Shown: in pieces, positions 18,232 through 27,023 of the stretch
Position numbering within the stretch: position 1 is the first letter of the stretch
How the letters are laid out: the number at the start of each line of letters is the position of its first letter
NCBI GenBank assembly: GCA_965203615.1
Contig: OZ241900.1
Span: forward strand, 2,976,001 to 3,040,000
Length of the DNA stretch: 64,000 bases
Reading direction: 5' to 3'
DNA from: VXNE01 sp965203615
GTDB taxonomy: Bacteria; Pseudomonadota; Gammaproteobacteria; Pseudomonadales; Azotimanducaceae
Notes under the pieces: model-generated
What the model was told of the DNA's origin: nothing
What the model saw: only the letters and a program-made list of their open reading frames with translations
Databases searched by the model: none
Made by a program: the position numbers and the translations under genes

Positions 18232-19722
18232 ATGGCTACGAAACCAAATGTCGTCGTGATCATGACGGATCAGCAACGTGCCGATGTGTCCAGGCGTGAA
18301 GGATTTCGGCTCGATACCACGCCTTTTCTGGATAGTCTCGCCACACGGGGCACCTGGTTTGATCGAGCGTACACAACGATGCCCGCTTGCCTTCCGGCAC
18401 GTGTGAGTATGTTGACGGGTCGGTACCCCAGCGCGACCCATGCGCGGACAAATCACAACGGGGAAGACGCGTTTTTCGAAACCGACCTTTACGAAGTCAT
18501 GCGTCGGCAGGGATATAGAACCGCGCTCTGCGGAAAAAACCACTCCCATCTTGATGCAGACCGGATGGACTACTATTTCCCCCTGGCTCACCATGGTGGA
18601 TATGGCCAGGACCGAACAGATGACGAGGTGGCATTTGACGAATACCTGGCAAGCCTTCGGATGCGTGCTGACTTCGACCCATCGCCATTTGGCGTTGAAG
18701 TCCAGTGTCCGTTCCGGGCGGTGACCGCCGCCACGAACTGGATTGATGGGATTCCCGCCGGGACTGGTCCTTTCTTCCTATGGTTGTCGTTCCCCGAACC
18801 ACACAATCCATATCAGGTGCCCGAACCCTATTTCTCCATGTTCCCACCGGAAACACTGCCCCCGACGCTCTCTGATCAATCCGCACTTGAAACAAAGGGC
18901 TTCAAGTATCAATGGTTGCGCCACATTGGCGAGACCGCCTTCCATGACTATGCTGAGCAACTCCCACGCGCGCGATCCAATTACCTGGGAATGCTCCGAT
19001 TGATCGACGACCAGATCAATCGCTTCTTCGACTACCTGGACGCGAAAGGATTGCGGGACAACACGATTGTTGTCTTCCTATCGGATCATGGCGACTATGT
19101 GGGTGAGTACGGGCTGGTACGCAAGGGTGCGGAACTGCCCGAGGTTCTCATTCGCATCCCGGTCCTGGTGGTGGGCCCAGGTATTCTCGCCAGTGACAAA
19201 CCCCATTCGGCACACGTCACGACTGCTGACATCATGCCAACACTTTGCGAAGCGATTGGGACGGATATTCCGCGGGGAGTTCAGGGACGAAGCCTATGGC
19301 CCCTGTTGACGGGGAAGGAATATCCCGACGAGGAATTCGACAGCGCGTATGCGGAGCACGGCTTCGGTGGATTGCATTACGCCGCTGACGATGACTATGA
19401 CGCGTATGCGGATGGGCTTCATCCGGCAATCGGTTTTGACGAGTTGAACGGCTGGTCGCAAAGCGGAACGATGCGCGCGATACGCAGTGGCGACTGGAAA
19501 CTTGTCTTCGATATGCAGGAACACGGACAACTCTATAACCTGGCGGAGGACCCTGTAGAACTGGATGACCTCTTCGATCATCCGGACCATGCAGATGTCC
19601 AATCAAGGATGCTGGCCAAGCTGCTGGGGTGGACCTTACGCGTTCAGGATCCACTGCCCCACCCCCGCCGCCGGTACAGGTTCAAGTCCGACAAACGAAA
19701 CTACTGGTCCCCCTATCGCTAA
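18232..19722 (+). CDS. Type I sulfatase / arylsulfatase A-like
   Basis: A 496-residue alkaline phosphatase-superfamily enzyme. KPNVVVIMTDQQRAD is the N-terminal metal-binding motif (D13). The formylglycine site is C53 in ACLPARVSMLTGRYP (C-x-P-x-R, then the LTG motif). Further metal ligands are in FLSDHGD. It should hydrolyse sulfate (or possibly phosphonate/choline sulfate-type) esters once C53 is converted to formylglycine. No signal peptide is seen, so it is probably cytoplasmic, as choline-sulfatase-like members are. The maturation enzyme is not next to it; the FGE-domain protein at 36994 lacks the needed cysteines. AGCGGAAGCAG precedes the ATG. It overlaps the end of the convergent VOC gene by four bases. 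Confidence 0.87.
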   Translation: MATKPNVVVIMTDQQRADVSRREGFRLDTTPFLDSLATRGTWFDRAYTTMPACLPARVSMLTGRYPSATHARTNHNGEDAFFETDLYEVMRRQGYRTALCGKNHSHLDADRMDYYFPLAHHGGYGQDRTDDEVAFDEYLASLRMRADFDPSPFGVEVQCPFRAVTAATNWIDGIPAGTGPFFLWLSFPEPHNPYQVPEPYFSMFPPETLPPTLSDQSALETKGFKYQWLRHIGETAFHDYAEQLPRARSNYLGMLRLIDDQINRFFDYLDAKGLRDNTIVVFLSDHGDYVGEYGLVRKGAELPEVLIRIPVLVVGPGILASDKPHSAHVTTADIMPTLCEAIGTDIPRGVQGRSLWPLLTGKEYPDEEFDSAYAEHGFGGLHYAADDDYDAYADGLHPAIGFDELNGWSQSGTMRAIRSGDWKLVFDMQEHGQLYNLAEDPVELDDLFDHPDHADVQSRMLAKLLGWTLRVQDPLPHPRRRYRFKSDKRNYWSPYR

Positions 19723-20099
19723 CGCTTCGGAATCCCGTACAGGTAGCGCGTATTGACCTCCGCCTCGTTGCCGTCCGGGTCGATCATGAATAACGTCCGG
19801 CCCTGACCCCGTTTGCCCATTGGCCCGCGGGTGAAGAACTGCGGTCCCACCACTCTCCCGGCGATCTCGTCGAACTTATCTTCGGTGACCGTGAAGGAGA
19901 AATGCATGGGGCCGCCGCCTCGGTGACGCCCGGAGTGGCCCTTGACCTGCAGAACGACATGGCTCCGCTCGCATTGCAGATAGGCGCGCTCGTCGTCGCG
20001 CTTCACCACGGGGATGCCCAGCAGGTTGTGATAGAAGTCGACCGCCTTTGCCAGGTCCTTCACGTCGAGGAAGATCTCCTCGAGACCGATGATGCCCAT
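19719..20099 (-). CDS. VOC (glyoxalase/bleomycin resistance) superfamily protein
   Basis: A small metalloenzyme-fold protein of 126 residues with the two beta-alpha-beta-beta-beta modules of the vicinal oxygen chelate superfamily: IFLDVKDLAKAVDFYHNLLG opens the first; FMIDPDGNEAEV closes the second with the expected C-terminal glutamate ligand. Functions range from isomerases to antibiotic-binding proteins and cannot be chosen here. ATG at 20099 is preferred since the fold begins at once. The gene lies between a sulfatase and a divergently oriented aldolase and may belong to the same catabolic neighbourhood. Confidence 0.8.
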   Translation of the reverse strand: MGIIGLEEIFLDVKDLAKAVDFYHNLLGIPVVKRDDERAYLQCERSHVVLQVKGHSGRHRGGGPMHFSFTVTEDKFDEIAGRVVGPQFFTRGPMGKRGQGRTLFMIDPDGNEAEVNTRYLYGIPKR

Positions 20100-20233
20100 A
20101 AGATGTTCCGTTCGCTGCGTGACAGCCAATACTCTCAAGCTGGGGAAGCAATCCGCAAACCTGTTTTAACGGACGGCTGAAATGCGCGAGGTGCTATGTT
20201 TGGCGCCAGGCGATACCGGTTGGGGACACATCG

Positions 20234-21031
20234 ATGATCATGGGCAATACGTTGCGGGACAAGCTGATGGCCGGCAGCCCGACGGTCGGCACGCACTTCC
20301 TGTTCGCGGACCCGGACATCCCCGAGATGATCGGCGATACGGGCCTGTTCGACTACGGGGAGTTCGTGGCGGAGTATTCGACGTTCGACGTGAAGCTGCT
20401 CTACCACCTGGCCCGCGCAGCCCAATGCGGCGACCTCCCCCTGATGATCAAGCTCGACCAGGAAGGCCAGGGGTTCTGGGCCCAGGTCGCACTGGGAGCG
20501 GGGTTCAAGGCGATCCTCTTCACCGATGTCCGTACGCCCGAGGATGTCGACGAATGCCACCGCGTCATGGCGCCGGATACGCCGAACACCGGCGGCATGA
20601 TGGGGGTCAAGCTGCGCCGGCCGGCACTGTCGAGCTACGACACGCGCGGATACCTCGCGGATCTCGAGTCCATCGTGTTCACCATCATGATCGAGAAGAA
20701 CGTCACGCTGGAGCGCATCGACGAAGTGCTCGAAAGGGCGAAGGAGCGCGGGGTCTCGATGACGCAATGGGGGCCGGCGGATTTCAGCTTTTCCCGGGGC
20801 CAGCCCGGCTTGCAGGGCTCACCCGACATCTGGCCGTTCGAGCTCCGGGTCATCGAGAAGTCCCTTGAGTACGGCATTCACCCGCGCATCGAGATTCGTG
20901 CCGTCGAGGAGGCGAAACGCTATATCGACCTGGGAGTAAGGCACTTCTGCATCGGCTGGGACCGCTTCATCTATCGCTCGGCGTTGATGGAACTCGGCGA
21001 TGGCATGCGCAAGCTGACCGAGTCGCTGTAG
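20234..21031 (+). CDS. HpcH/HpaI aldolase/citrate lyase family protein
   Basis: A 265-residue TIM-barrel protein of the class II pyruvate aldolase group. The N-terminal strand pattern (LMAGSPTVGTHFLFADP), the barrel residues around LPLMIKLD, the LGAGFKAILFTDVRTPEDV block with the family GAxGIxxP-like turn, and IEIRAVEEAKRYIDLGVRHFCIG near the C-terminus fit the family. Members split or form hydroxy-keto acids such as 4-hydroxy-2-oxo-heptanedioate. The usual D-x-E-H-G strand is replaced by EFVAEYST, so activity may differ. It precedes the TRAP transporter convergently, and a link with organic-acid uptake is possible but only inferred from position. Confidence 0.75.
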   Translation: MIMGNTLRDKLMAGSPTVGTHFLFADPDIPEMIGDTGLFDYGEFVAEYSTFDVKLLYHLARAAQCGDLPLMIKLDQEGQGFWAQVALGAGFKAILFTDVRTPEDVDECHRVMAPDTPNTGGMMGVKLRRPALSSYDTRGYLADLESIVFTIMIEKNVTLERIDEVLERAKERGVSMTQWGPADFSFSRGQPGLQGSPDIWPFELRVIEKSLEYGIHPRIEIRAVEEAKRYIDLGVRHFCIGWDRFIYRSALMELGDGMRKLTESL

Positions 21032-21045
21032 CCCGGTCTTGTGAG

Positions 21046-22407
21046 CTATCTCCGCACGTTGTAGGCCTGCTCGGGCAGCCAGGTCACGAGCGCTTCCCAG
21101 TTGAAGATGACGATCAGGCCGATGATCTGTATCAGGATGAAGGGCGCGACGCCCCGATAGATGTCGGCCACGCGCACCTCCGGCGGGGCGACGCCCTTGA
21201 GGTAGAAGATGGCGAATCCCACCGGCGGCGTCAGGAAGCTTGTCTGCAGGCACACCGCGAACATCACTGTGAACCACACCGGATCGAAGCCGAGGGTTAC
21301 AACCACCGGGGCGACGAGCGGCAGGATGATCAGCGTCAGCTCGATCCAGTCGAGGAAGAAACCGAGCAGGAATGTGGCGAACAGTATGCAGATGACGATG
21401 CCCGTGGGCCCGAAGGGCAGCGACAGGAGCGCGTCCTCGATCAGTTCGTCGCCGCCCAGGCCGCGCAGCACCAGCGAGAACGCCACGGCGCCAATCAGTA
21501 CGCCGAAAATGAAGGCCGTGGTGCGGGTGGTCTCGCGTAGCACTTCCGTCATTACGCGCCTGTTGAGCGCGCGATTGGCGAGCGCGAGGAGCAGTGCGCC
21601 GGCGGCGCCGACGCCGGCGGCCTCGGTGGGCGTGGCCAGGCCAAAAAAGATGCTGCCGAGCACGGCGACGATCAGGAGCGACGGCGGCACGATGGCGAGG
21701 ACCAGTTCGCGGATGGCGGCGAAGTCGATCCGTTCTGCGCGTTCGAACTTCGGCGCGCCATCGGGCCGTACCAGGCCGTACCCGATGAGATACGAGACGT
21801 ATAGCGCACCGAGCAGCAGGCCCGGAAACACCGCACCAAGGAAAAGATCGCCGACGGACATGGCCATGCGGTCGGCCATGACGACGAGCATGATGCTCGG
21901 CGGGATCAGGATGCCCAGCGTGCCGACTGCGCAGACCGTCCCGGAGGCGAGGCTCCGGTCGTAACCCGTGCGCAGCATGGCGGGCAGGCCAAGAAGGGCG
22001 AGCAGCACCACCGAGGCGCCGATAATGCCCGTGGTGGCGGCGAGCAGTACGCCGATGAGGGCCACCGAGATGGCGAGTCCTCCGCCGACGCGGCCGAACA
22101 GCCGCGCGAAACTCGTCATCAGCCGGTCGGCGATGCCCGAGCGGTCGAGCAGCAGCCCCATGAAGATGAACATGGGCAACGCCACCATGACCCAGTTCTC
22201 CATCACGTTCCAGACGCGTTCGACGGAGAGGCTCGCGTACGCCCAGTCGACGCCGGTCGCGATGTGTAAATCGACTTCGAAGACGATGGCGAGCGCTGTA
22301 AAGAGGACGGCCAGGCCGGCGAGAATCCACGCGACGGGAAAGCCGGTGAACACGAGCACGATGAACGCGGCGAACATCGCCAGCGCCAGGATCTCGTTAG
22401 CGGGCAT
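21046..22407 (-). CDS. TRAP transporter large permease (DctM-like)
   Basis: A 453-residue inner-membrane protein with about 12 helices, including the DctM-family segments MENWVMVALPMFIFMGLLLDRSG, the GxxIPPSIMLV turn (LGILIPPSIMLVVMAD) and QTSFLTPPVGFAIFYLKG near the end. It forms the transport channel of a tripartite ATP-independent periplasmic transporter, driven by a sodium or proton gradient. It is the last gene of a minus-strand dctP-dctQ-dctM operon and overlaps dctQ by 11 bases. The substrate is probably a carboxylate, judged from the family only. Confidence 0.9.
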   Translation of the reverse strand: MPANEILALAMFAAFIVLVFTGFPVAWILAGLAVLFTALAIVFEVDLHIATGVDWAYASLSVERVWNVMENWVMVALPMFIFMGLLLDRSGIADRLMTSFARLFGRVGGGLAISVALIGVLLAATTGIIGASVVLLALLGLPAMLRTGYDRSLASGTVCAVGTLGILIPPSIMLVVMADRMAMSVGDLFLGAVFPGLLLGALYVSYLIGYGLVRPDGAPKFERAERIDFAAIRELVLAIVPPSLLIVAVLGSIFFGLATPTEAAGVGAAGALLLALANRALNRRVMTEVLRETTRTTAFIFGVLIGAVAFSLVLRGLGGDELIEDALLSLPFGPTGIVICILFATFLLGFFLDWIELTLIILPLVAPVVVTLGFDPVWFTVMFAVCLQTSFLTPPVGFAIFYLKGVAPPEVRVADIYRGVAPFILIQIIGLIVIFNWEALVTWLPEQAYNVRR

Positions 22408-22945
22408 CGCGGTCCTCGGCGAGGAAGAGATATGCCCATAGCCGCGTCAGCCGCGACACGGCGGCGAGCCCGAGCAGCGCGAAGCCGATGAACAGCATCG
22501 ACTTGATCAGCCAGCGGTAGGGCAGGCCGCCGGGCGAGGGAGAGGTCTCCGACGTAATGAAACTGTCGGCGATGAAGGGGACCGCGTAGATCAGCATGAG
22601 GATCGTGAACGGCAGGACAAAGAGCAGGATGCCGTAGAGGTCGATCCAGGCCCGTGTCAGCGGCGACAACCTCTCGTGCACGATGTCGACGCGAATGTGC
22701 GCGTCATGGACGACCGCGTAGCCGAGGCCGATCATGAAACCGATGGAATACAGGTGCCACTGTATTTCCTCGAACTCGATGCGGCCTTCTCCCAACGCGT
22801 AGCGCATGAACACGTTGATCACGATGACGCCGAGCAGGACTATCCATATCCACGAGACGGCGTTGCCGACCCATGTGATGAACGGATCGACGACGTTTGA
22901 AAACCTCGTGCCGGGAAGGTCGGCGTGACGGTCGTGTTCTGTCAC
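22397..22945 (-). CDS. TRAP transporter small permease (DctQ-like)
   Basis: A 182-residue membrane protein with four helices as expected of DctQ subunits. It carries FMRYALGEGRIEFEEIQWHLY and AHIRVDIVHERLSP, the conserved blocks of the family. It should bind the large permease in the inner membrane. It lies 27 bases after the binding-protein gene and overlaps the large-permease gene by 11 bases, so the three genes form one transcription unit. Confidence 0.87.
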   Translation of the reverse strand: MTEHDRHADLPGTRFSNVVDPFITWVGNAVSWIWIVLLGVIVINVFMRYALGEGRIEFEEIQWHLYSIGFMIGLGYAVVHDAHIRVDIVHERLSPLTRAWIDLYGILLFVLPFTILMLIYAVPFIADSFITSETSPSPGGLPYRWLIKSMLFIGFALLGLAAVSRLTRLWAYLFLAEDRDAR

Positions 22946-22972
22946 GTGCGTGTGGGGAACCTCGACACCGCG

Positions 22973-24088
22973 CTAGAAGTCGCGCGGCAGGTAGGCGAGC
23001 TGCTTCCAGCGCGCATAGGCCTCCCGAAACTTGCGTTGGGCCGCGTATATGTTGCGAAAATCCTCGTCACGTTCCGCCTCTTCGGCGAGCACCGTCTCGG
23101 CCACCCGCTCCAGTTCGCGCAGCACCGGTTCCGGCAATTGCAGCGTGGACACACCCCTTGAGTCGAAGCTCGCGAGCACCGGTCCCTGCACGGCTTCGCT
23201 GCGCGCGAGATTGCGCGTGACGCCCGCGGTGCAGGCGGTTTCGAACACGCCGCGCTGGGATGCGTCCAGGCTGTCCCAGACGGACTTGTTCACGGCAAGA
23301 TGCGCGGCGCTGAACGGCTGGTGCCATCCCGGAAAGTAGTTGATCTTCGCGATGCGGTCGAATCCCAGGGCCTCGTCGACGATCGGCAGCGAGTACTCCG
23401 AGGCGTCGATCGCGCCTTTTTCCAGCGCCTGGAAAATCTCGCCACCCGGAATCATGGTGACGGACGCCCCGAGTTGCTCGATGACCTTGCCGCCGAGACC
23501 CGCGAATCGGATCTTGAGCCCCGCGATGTCGTCGAGACTCTCGATGGGCTCGCGAAACCAGCCGGCGGTTTCCGGACCGATCAGGCCACAGTAGAGTGGA
23601 TGCACGTCATATTTCGCATAGAGCTCTTCCGCCAGCTCGCGGCCACCGGCGTCGAACCACCAGGCGCTGAATTCCCACGGCTCCATGCCGAATGGCACAG
23701 CGGCGATCAGTGTCGAGGCGGGGATCTTGCCCTGGTCGTATCCGAGCCAGGTGTAACCGGCGGGCACCTTGCCTTCGCGCACCGCGTCGACGATGTTGAA
23801 AGGCGGCACGATCTCGCCGGGCTCGAACAACTGCATAACGATGCGGCCGCCGGAAGCGGTTTCCACGGCGTTCTGCACGTACAGTATGTTGTCGCCGAGT
23901 ACCGGCAGATTGGTGGCGAATGCTATGGGGACGCGCCAGCGGAGTCGGGGCGATAAGGCGCCTTCCTCGGTTGGTCCCGCAACGGGCCTTGCGTCTCCGG
24001 TCGGCCGGACTGCAAGACTCGCCAACAGACCCACAAAAAACGCGATGCCGACGGCGACAGCCGCCGACCGATTGGTTAGCCGAGTCAC
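22973..24088 (-). CDS. TRAP transporter substrate-binding protein (DctP-like)
   Basis: A 371-residue periplasmic binding protein. After an N-terminal hydrophobic signal/anchor (about 8-27) comes the DctP domain, with the ligand-carboxylate arginine region GLKIRFAGLGGKVIEQLGAS and the GGEIFQALEKGAIDASEYS block. The PGWHQPFSAAHLAVNK segment resembles binders of 2-oxo acids and related carboxylates. I chose GTG at 24088, since it places the signal peptide at the N-terminus; the open frame extends further upstream without family resemblance and would run into the divergent transhydrogenase gene. First gene of dctPQM; the divergent pntAA starts only 68 bases away. Confidence 0.85.
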   Translation of the reverse strand: MTRLTNRSAAVAVGIAFFVGLLASLAVRPTGDARPVAGPTEEGALSPRLRWRVPIAFATNLPVLGDNILYVQNAVETASGGRIVMQLFEPGEIVPPFNIVDAVREGKVPAGYTWLGYDQGKIPASTLIAAVPFGMEPWEFSAWWFDAGGRELAEELYAKYDVHPLYCGLIGPETAGWFREPIESLDDIAGLKIRFAGLGGKVIEQLGASVTMIPGGEIFQALEKGAIDASEYSLPIVDEALGFDRIAKINYFPGWHQPFSAAHLAVNKSVWDSLDASQRGVFETACTAGVTRNLARSEAVQGPVLASFDSRGVSTLQLPEPVLRELERVAETVLAEEAERDEDFRNIYAAQRKFREAYARWKQLAYLPRDF

Positions 24089-24156
24089 TGATTTGCTCGA
24101 AAAGACGGAAGCAGGATTGTAACCTAGCCCGTGTACCCCGACGGACGGACTCGCCG

Positions 24157-25278
24157 ATGCTGATCGGAGCGCCACGAGAGCGACGTGAGGGAGAATTGCG
24201 CGCGCCCTGTACGCCCGCCAGCGTAGGAAAGCTCGTGGAACTTGGCCTGGACGTGGTGGTGGAAACAGGTGCCGGCGACGCATCGGGTTTCCCGGACGGG
24301 GAGTATCGGTCGGCGGGTGCGACGGTCGGCGGGAGGGACGATGCCCTGGCCGCCGACATCGTCGTGCATGTGGCGCAGCCCGTGGCGGACGACGTGGCAA
24401 AGCTGCATGCCGGGACCATCCACATCGGCTTCCTGGACCCGTTCAACGCGACCGCGCTGGTGCGATCGATGGCGGAGCAGGGGGTCACCGCGATTTCCAT
24501 GCAGATGATCCCCCGCACCAGCCGGGCACAGAAGATGGACGCCCTGTCGTCCCAGGCGAGCCTGGCGGGCTATGCTGCGGTGACGCGGGCGTCCGAGTTG
24601 AGCCCGAAGATCTTCCCCATGATGATGACGCCGGCCGGGACCATCGCGCCGGCGCGCGTATTCGTCATAGGTGCAGGCGTTGCCGGCCTGCAGGCAATCG
24701 CAACGGCAAAGCGCCTGGGCGCACGCGTCGAGGCGTTCGATACGCGCCCGGTCGTGGCGGAGGAGGTGCGTTCCCTCGGGGCGAAATTCGTCGAGATCGA
24801 CGTGGGAGAAGTTGGCCAGACCGACCAGGGCTATGCCCGCGAACTGACACCGGAACAGGTGTCGCTACAGAAGGCAGGCATGAAACAGGTGGTGGCGGAT
24901 GCGGATGTCGTCATTACCACCGCGCAGGTATTCGGCCGGCCGGCACCGGTGATCGTGTCCCGCGACATGGTCGAGGCGATGCGCCCCGGCAGTGTCGTCG
25001 TCGACATGGCGGTGGAATCCGGCGGCAACGTGGAGGGTTCCGTTCTCGGGGAGGTCACACTCATCAACGGCGTACACGTGGACGGGCGCGGCAATCTGCC
25101 GTCAACCGTGGCGCGAAACGCATCCGAGATGTACGCCGCCAACGTGGCGTATTTCATCGAAGCGTTCTGGGATCGCGATTCGAAAACGCTGAACCTGGAT
25201 CCCGACGACGATATCGTGGCCGGCTGTGTGCTGACGCGGGACGGCGCCATCGTCAATGACGCCGTCAGGCAGGCCTGA
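24157..25278 (+). CDS. pntAA: NAD(P) transhydrogenase, alpha1 subunit (NAD-binding domain I)
   Basis: A 373-residue soluble subunit of the proton-translocating transhydrogenase. It begins MLIGAPRERREGELRAP-type, as the family does (GVPKE...E.RVA), carries the Rossmann motif VFVIGAGVAGLQAIATAKRLG, the mobile-loop region, and RNASEMYAANV near the C-terminus. Unlike the E. coli PntA, it lacks the membrane helices; these are in the next gene, giving the three-gene arrangement known in Rhodospirillum. It binds NADH/NAD on the cytoplasmic face. A 24-base gap leads to pntAB. Confidence 0.92.
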   Translation: MLIGAPRERREGELRAPCTPASVGKLVELGLDVVVETGAGDASGFPDGEYRSAGATVGGRDDALAADIVVHVAQPVADDVAKLHAGTIHIGFLDPFNATALVRSMAEQGVTAISMQMIPRTSRAQKMDALSSQASLAGYAAVTRASELSPKIFPMMMTPAGTIAPARVFVIGAGVAGLQAIATAKRLGARVEAFDTRPVVAEEVRSLGAKFVEIDVGEVGQTDQGYARELTPEQVSLQKAGMKQVVADADVVITTAQVFGRPAPVIVSRDMVEAMRPGSVVVDMAVESGGNVEGSVLGEVTLINGVHVDGRGNLPSTVARNASEMYAANVAYFIEAFWDRDSKTLNLDPDDDIVAGCVLTRDGAIVNDAVRQA

Positions 25279-25302
25279 CGCCGTGCCTGCGAAGGAGTCG
25301 CC

Positions 25303-25626
25303 GTGGAACTGATCCCGATCTACCTCGCTTTCATCCTGGCGCTGTCGATCTTCCTAGGCTTCGAACTCATCTCGAAAGTGCCGGCGACGCTGCACACGCC
25401 TCTCATGTCCGGCGCCAACGCGATCTCGGGCATCACCCTTGTCGGCGCGCTGATGGCGGCGGGCGCGGGCGGTCCGGAAACCGGTCCGCTGGCGACGATC
25501 CTCGGGGTCGTCGCGGTCGCGTTCGCGACGGTGAACGTGGTGGGTGGCTACATGGTGACCGACCGCATGCTCGGCATGTTCCGCAAGCGCGATGATCGCG
25601 GCGCCGGTTCCGGGCAGGACTCGTGA
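25303..25626 (+). CDS. pntAB: NAD(P) transhydrogenase, alpha2 subunit (membrane)
   Basis: A 107-residue protein with three membrane helices. The text KVPATLHTPLMSGANAISGI is the highly conserved opening of transhydrogenase domain II. It completes the alpha half of the proton channel. GTG start at 25303 follows GAAGGAGTCGCC. Its end overlaps the start of pntB by four bases (GTGA), indicating translational coupling. Confidence 0.92.
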   Translation: MELIPIYLAFILALSIFLGFELISKVPATLHTPLMSGANAISGITLVGALMAAGAGGPETGPLATILGVVAVAFATVNVVGGYMVTDRMLGMFRKRDDRGAGSGQDS

Positions 25627-26984
25627 GCGCGGTCTTCATCAACCTCGCCTACATCGCCGCGGCGGTGTTGTTCGTCCTTGGCCTGAAAATGCTCGGCTCG
25701 CCGGCCACGGCGCGGCGCGGCAATCTCGTTTCCTCCTCCGGCATGTTCATCGCCGTCGCCGTGACACTCATGTCGGAGCAGATTCTGAGCTACGAGTGGA
25801 TTGCGGTGGGCATCGCGATCGGCGCATTGATCGGGGCGATGGCTTCCAGGCTGGTGAAGATGACATCGATGCCGGAGATGGTGGCGCTGTTCAACGGTTC
25901 CGGCGGCGTGGCGAGCCTGCTGGTCGGATGGGCGGCGTTGTACGGCGGCGAGGTTTCCACTTTCACAGGCGTCGTCGTGATGCTGTCCGTTCTCATCGGC
26001 GGCGTCACGGCGTCGGGATCGGTCATTGCGTGGGGCAAACTCTCGGATGTCATGCCGAGCCGCGCCCTGGTGTTCGCCGGTCAACGCTTCTGCAATGGCA
26101 TGATCCTCGCGGCGGTGATCGTGGCCGGCGTCCTGTTCGCCATGTCGCCACAGCCGGATTCCTGGGTCTTTTTCGCGCTCCTGGGGCTGGCCCTGCTTCT
26201 CGGCGTGATGGCCGTCGTTCCCATCGGCGGCGCCGACATGCCGGTGGTGATATCGCTCCTCAACAGCTATTCGGGGCTTGCGGCCTGCGCGGCCGGCTTC
26301 GCCATCAACAACAACATCCTGATCGTGGCGGGCTCGCTCGTCGGCGCCGCCGGCATCATCCTCACCAACATCATGTGCAAGGCCATGAACCGGTCTCTCG
26401 CGAACGTCCTCTTCAGCGGTTTCGGCGCGGCGGCAACGGCAACCGAGGTGAAGGGCGAGGTCAAGCCGATCAACGTGGAGGATGCCTACCTGATACTCGA
26501 AGCCGCCTCCTCGGTGACTTTCGTGCCGGGGTACGGCATGGCGGTCGCCCAGGCTCAGCACGTCGTATGCGAACTCGGCGACCTGCTCGAGACAAATGGC
26601 ACGGATGTGAGCTACGCCATCCACCCCGTCGCAGGCCGGATGCCCGGCCACATCAATGTGCTGCTGGCCGAGGCGAGCGTCTCCTACGACCAACTGGTGG
26701 AGATGGACGACATCAATCCGCGCATGGAAAACATCGACGTCGCGGTGGTCATAGGCGCCAACGATGTCGTCAATCCCGCGGCGCGCACCGATGCGGCAAG
26801 CCCCATCTACGGCATGCCGATCATCGACGTGGATCGCGCGAGGACGGTTTTCGTACTCAAGCGCTCGATGGCGTCGGGCTTCTCCGGCGTCGACAATCCG
26901 CTTTTCTTCGGAGAGAACACCCGCATGTTGTTCGGCGACGCGAAGGAGTCGCTCTCGGGGATCATCGGTGAGTTCAAGGCGTAG
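25623..26984 (+). CDS. pntB: NAD(P) transhydrogenase, beta subunit
   Basis: A 453-residue subunit with about eight N-terminal membrane helices followed by the soluble NADP-binding domain III (about 285-453). GYGMAVAQAQH is the NADP dinucleotide motif; further family text includes FAIHPVAGRMPGHMN-like AIHPVAGRMPGHINVLL, VVIGANDVVNPAAR and VFVLKRSMASGFSGVDNPLF. With pntAA and pntAB it forms the enzyme that uses proton motive force to make NADPH from NADH. That NADPH could feed the NADPH- or NADH-using biosynthetic enzymes here, but no direct link is visible. Confidence 0.93.
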   Translation: MSAVFINLAYIAAAVLFVLGLKMLGSPATARRGNLVSSSGMFIAVAVTLMSEQILSYEWIAVGIAIGALIGAMASRLVKMTSMPEMVALFNGSGGVASLLVGWAALYGGEVSTFTGVVVMLSVLIGGVTASGSVIAWGKLSDVMPSRALVFAGQRFCNGMILAAVIVAGVLFAMSPQPDSWVFFALLGLALLLGVMAVVPIGGADMPVVISLLNSYSGLAACAAGFAINNNILIVAGSLVGAAGIILTNIMCKAMNRSLANVLFSGFGAAATATEVKGEVKPINVEDAYLILEAASSVTFVPGYGMAVAQAQHVVCELGDLLETNGTDVSYAIHPVAGRMPGHINVLLAEASVSYDQLVEMDDINPRMENIDVAVVIGANDVVNPAARTDAASPIYGMPIIDVDRARTVFVLKRSMASGFSGVDNPLFFGENTRMLFGDAKESLSGIIGEFKA

Positions 26985-27023
26985 CTTGCAGAATCGGTCG
27001 ATCTGATAGTGACCGATCTTCAA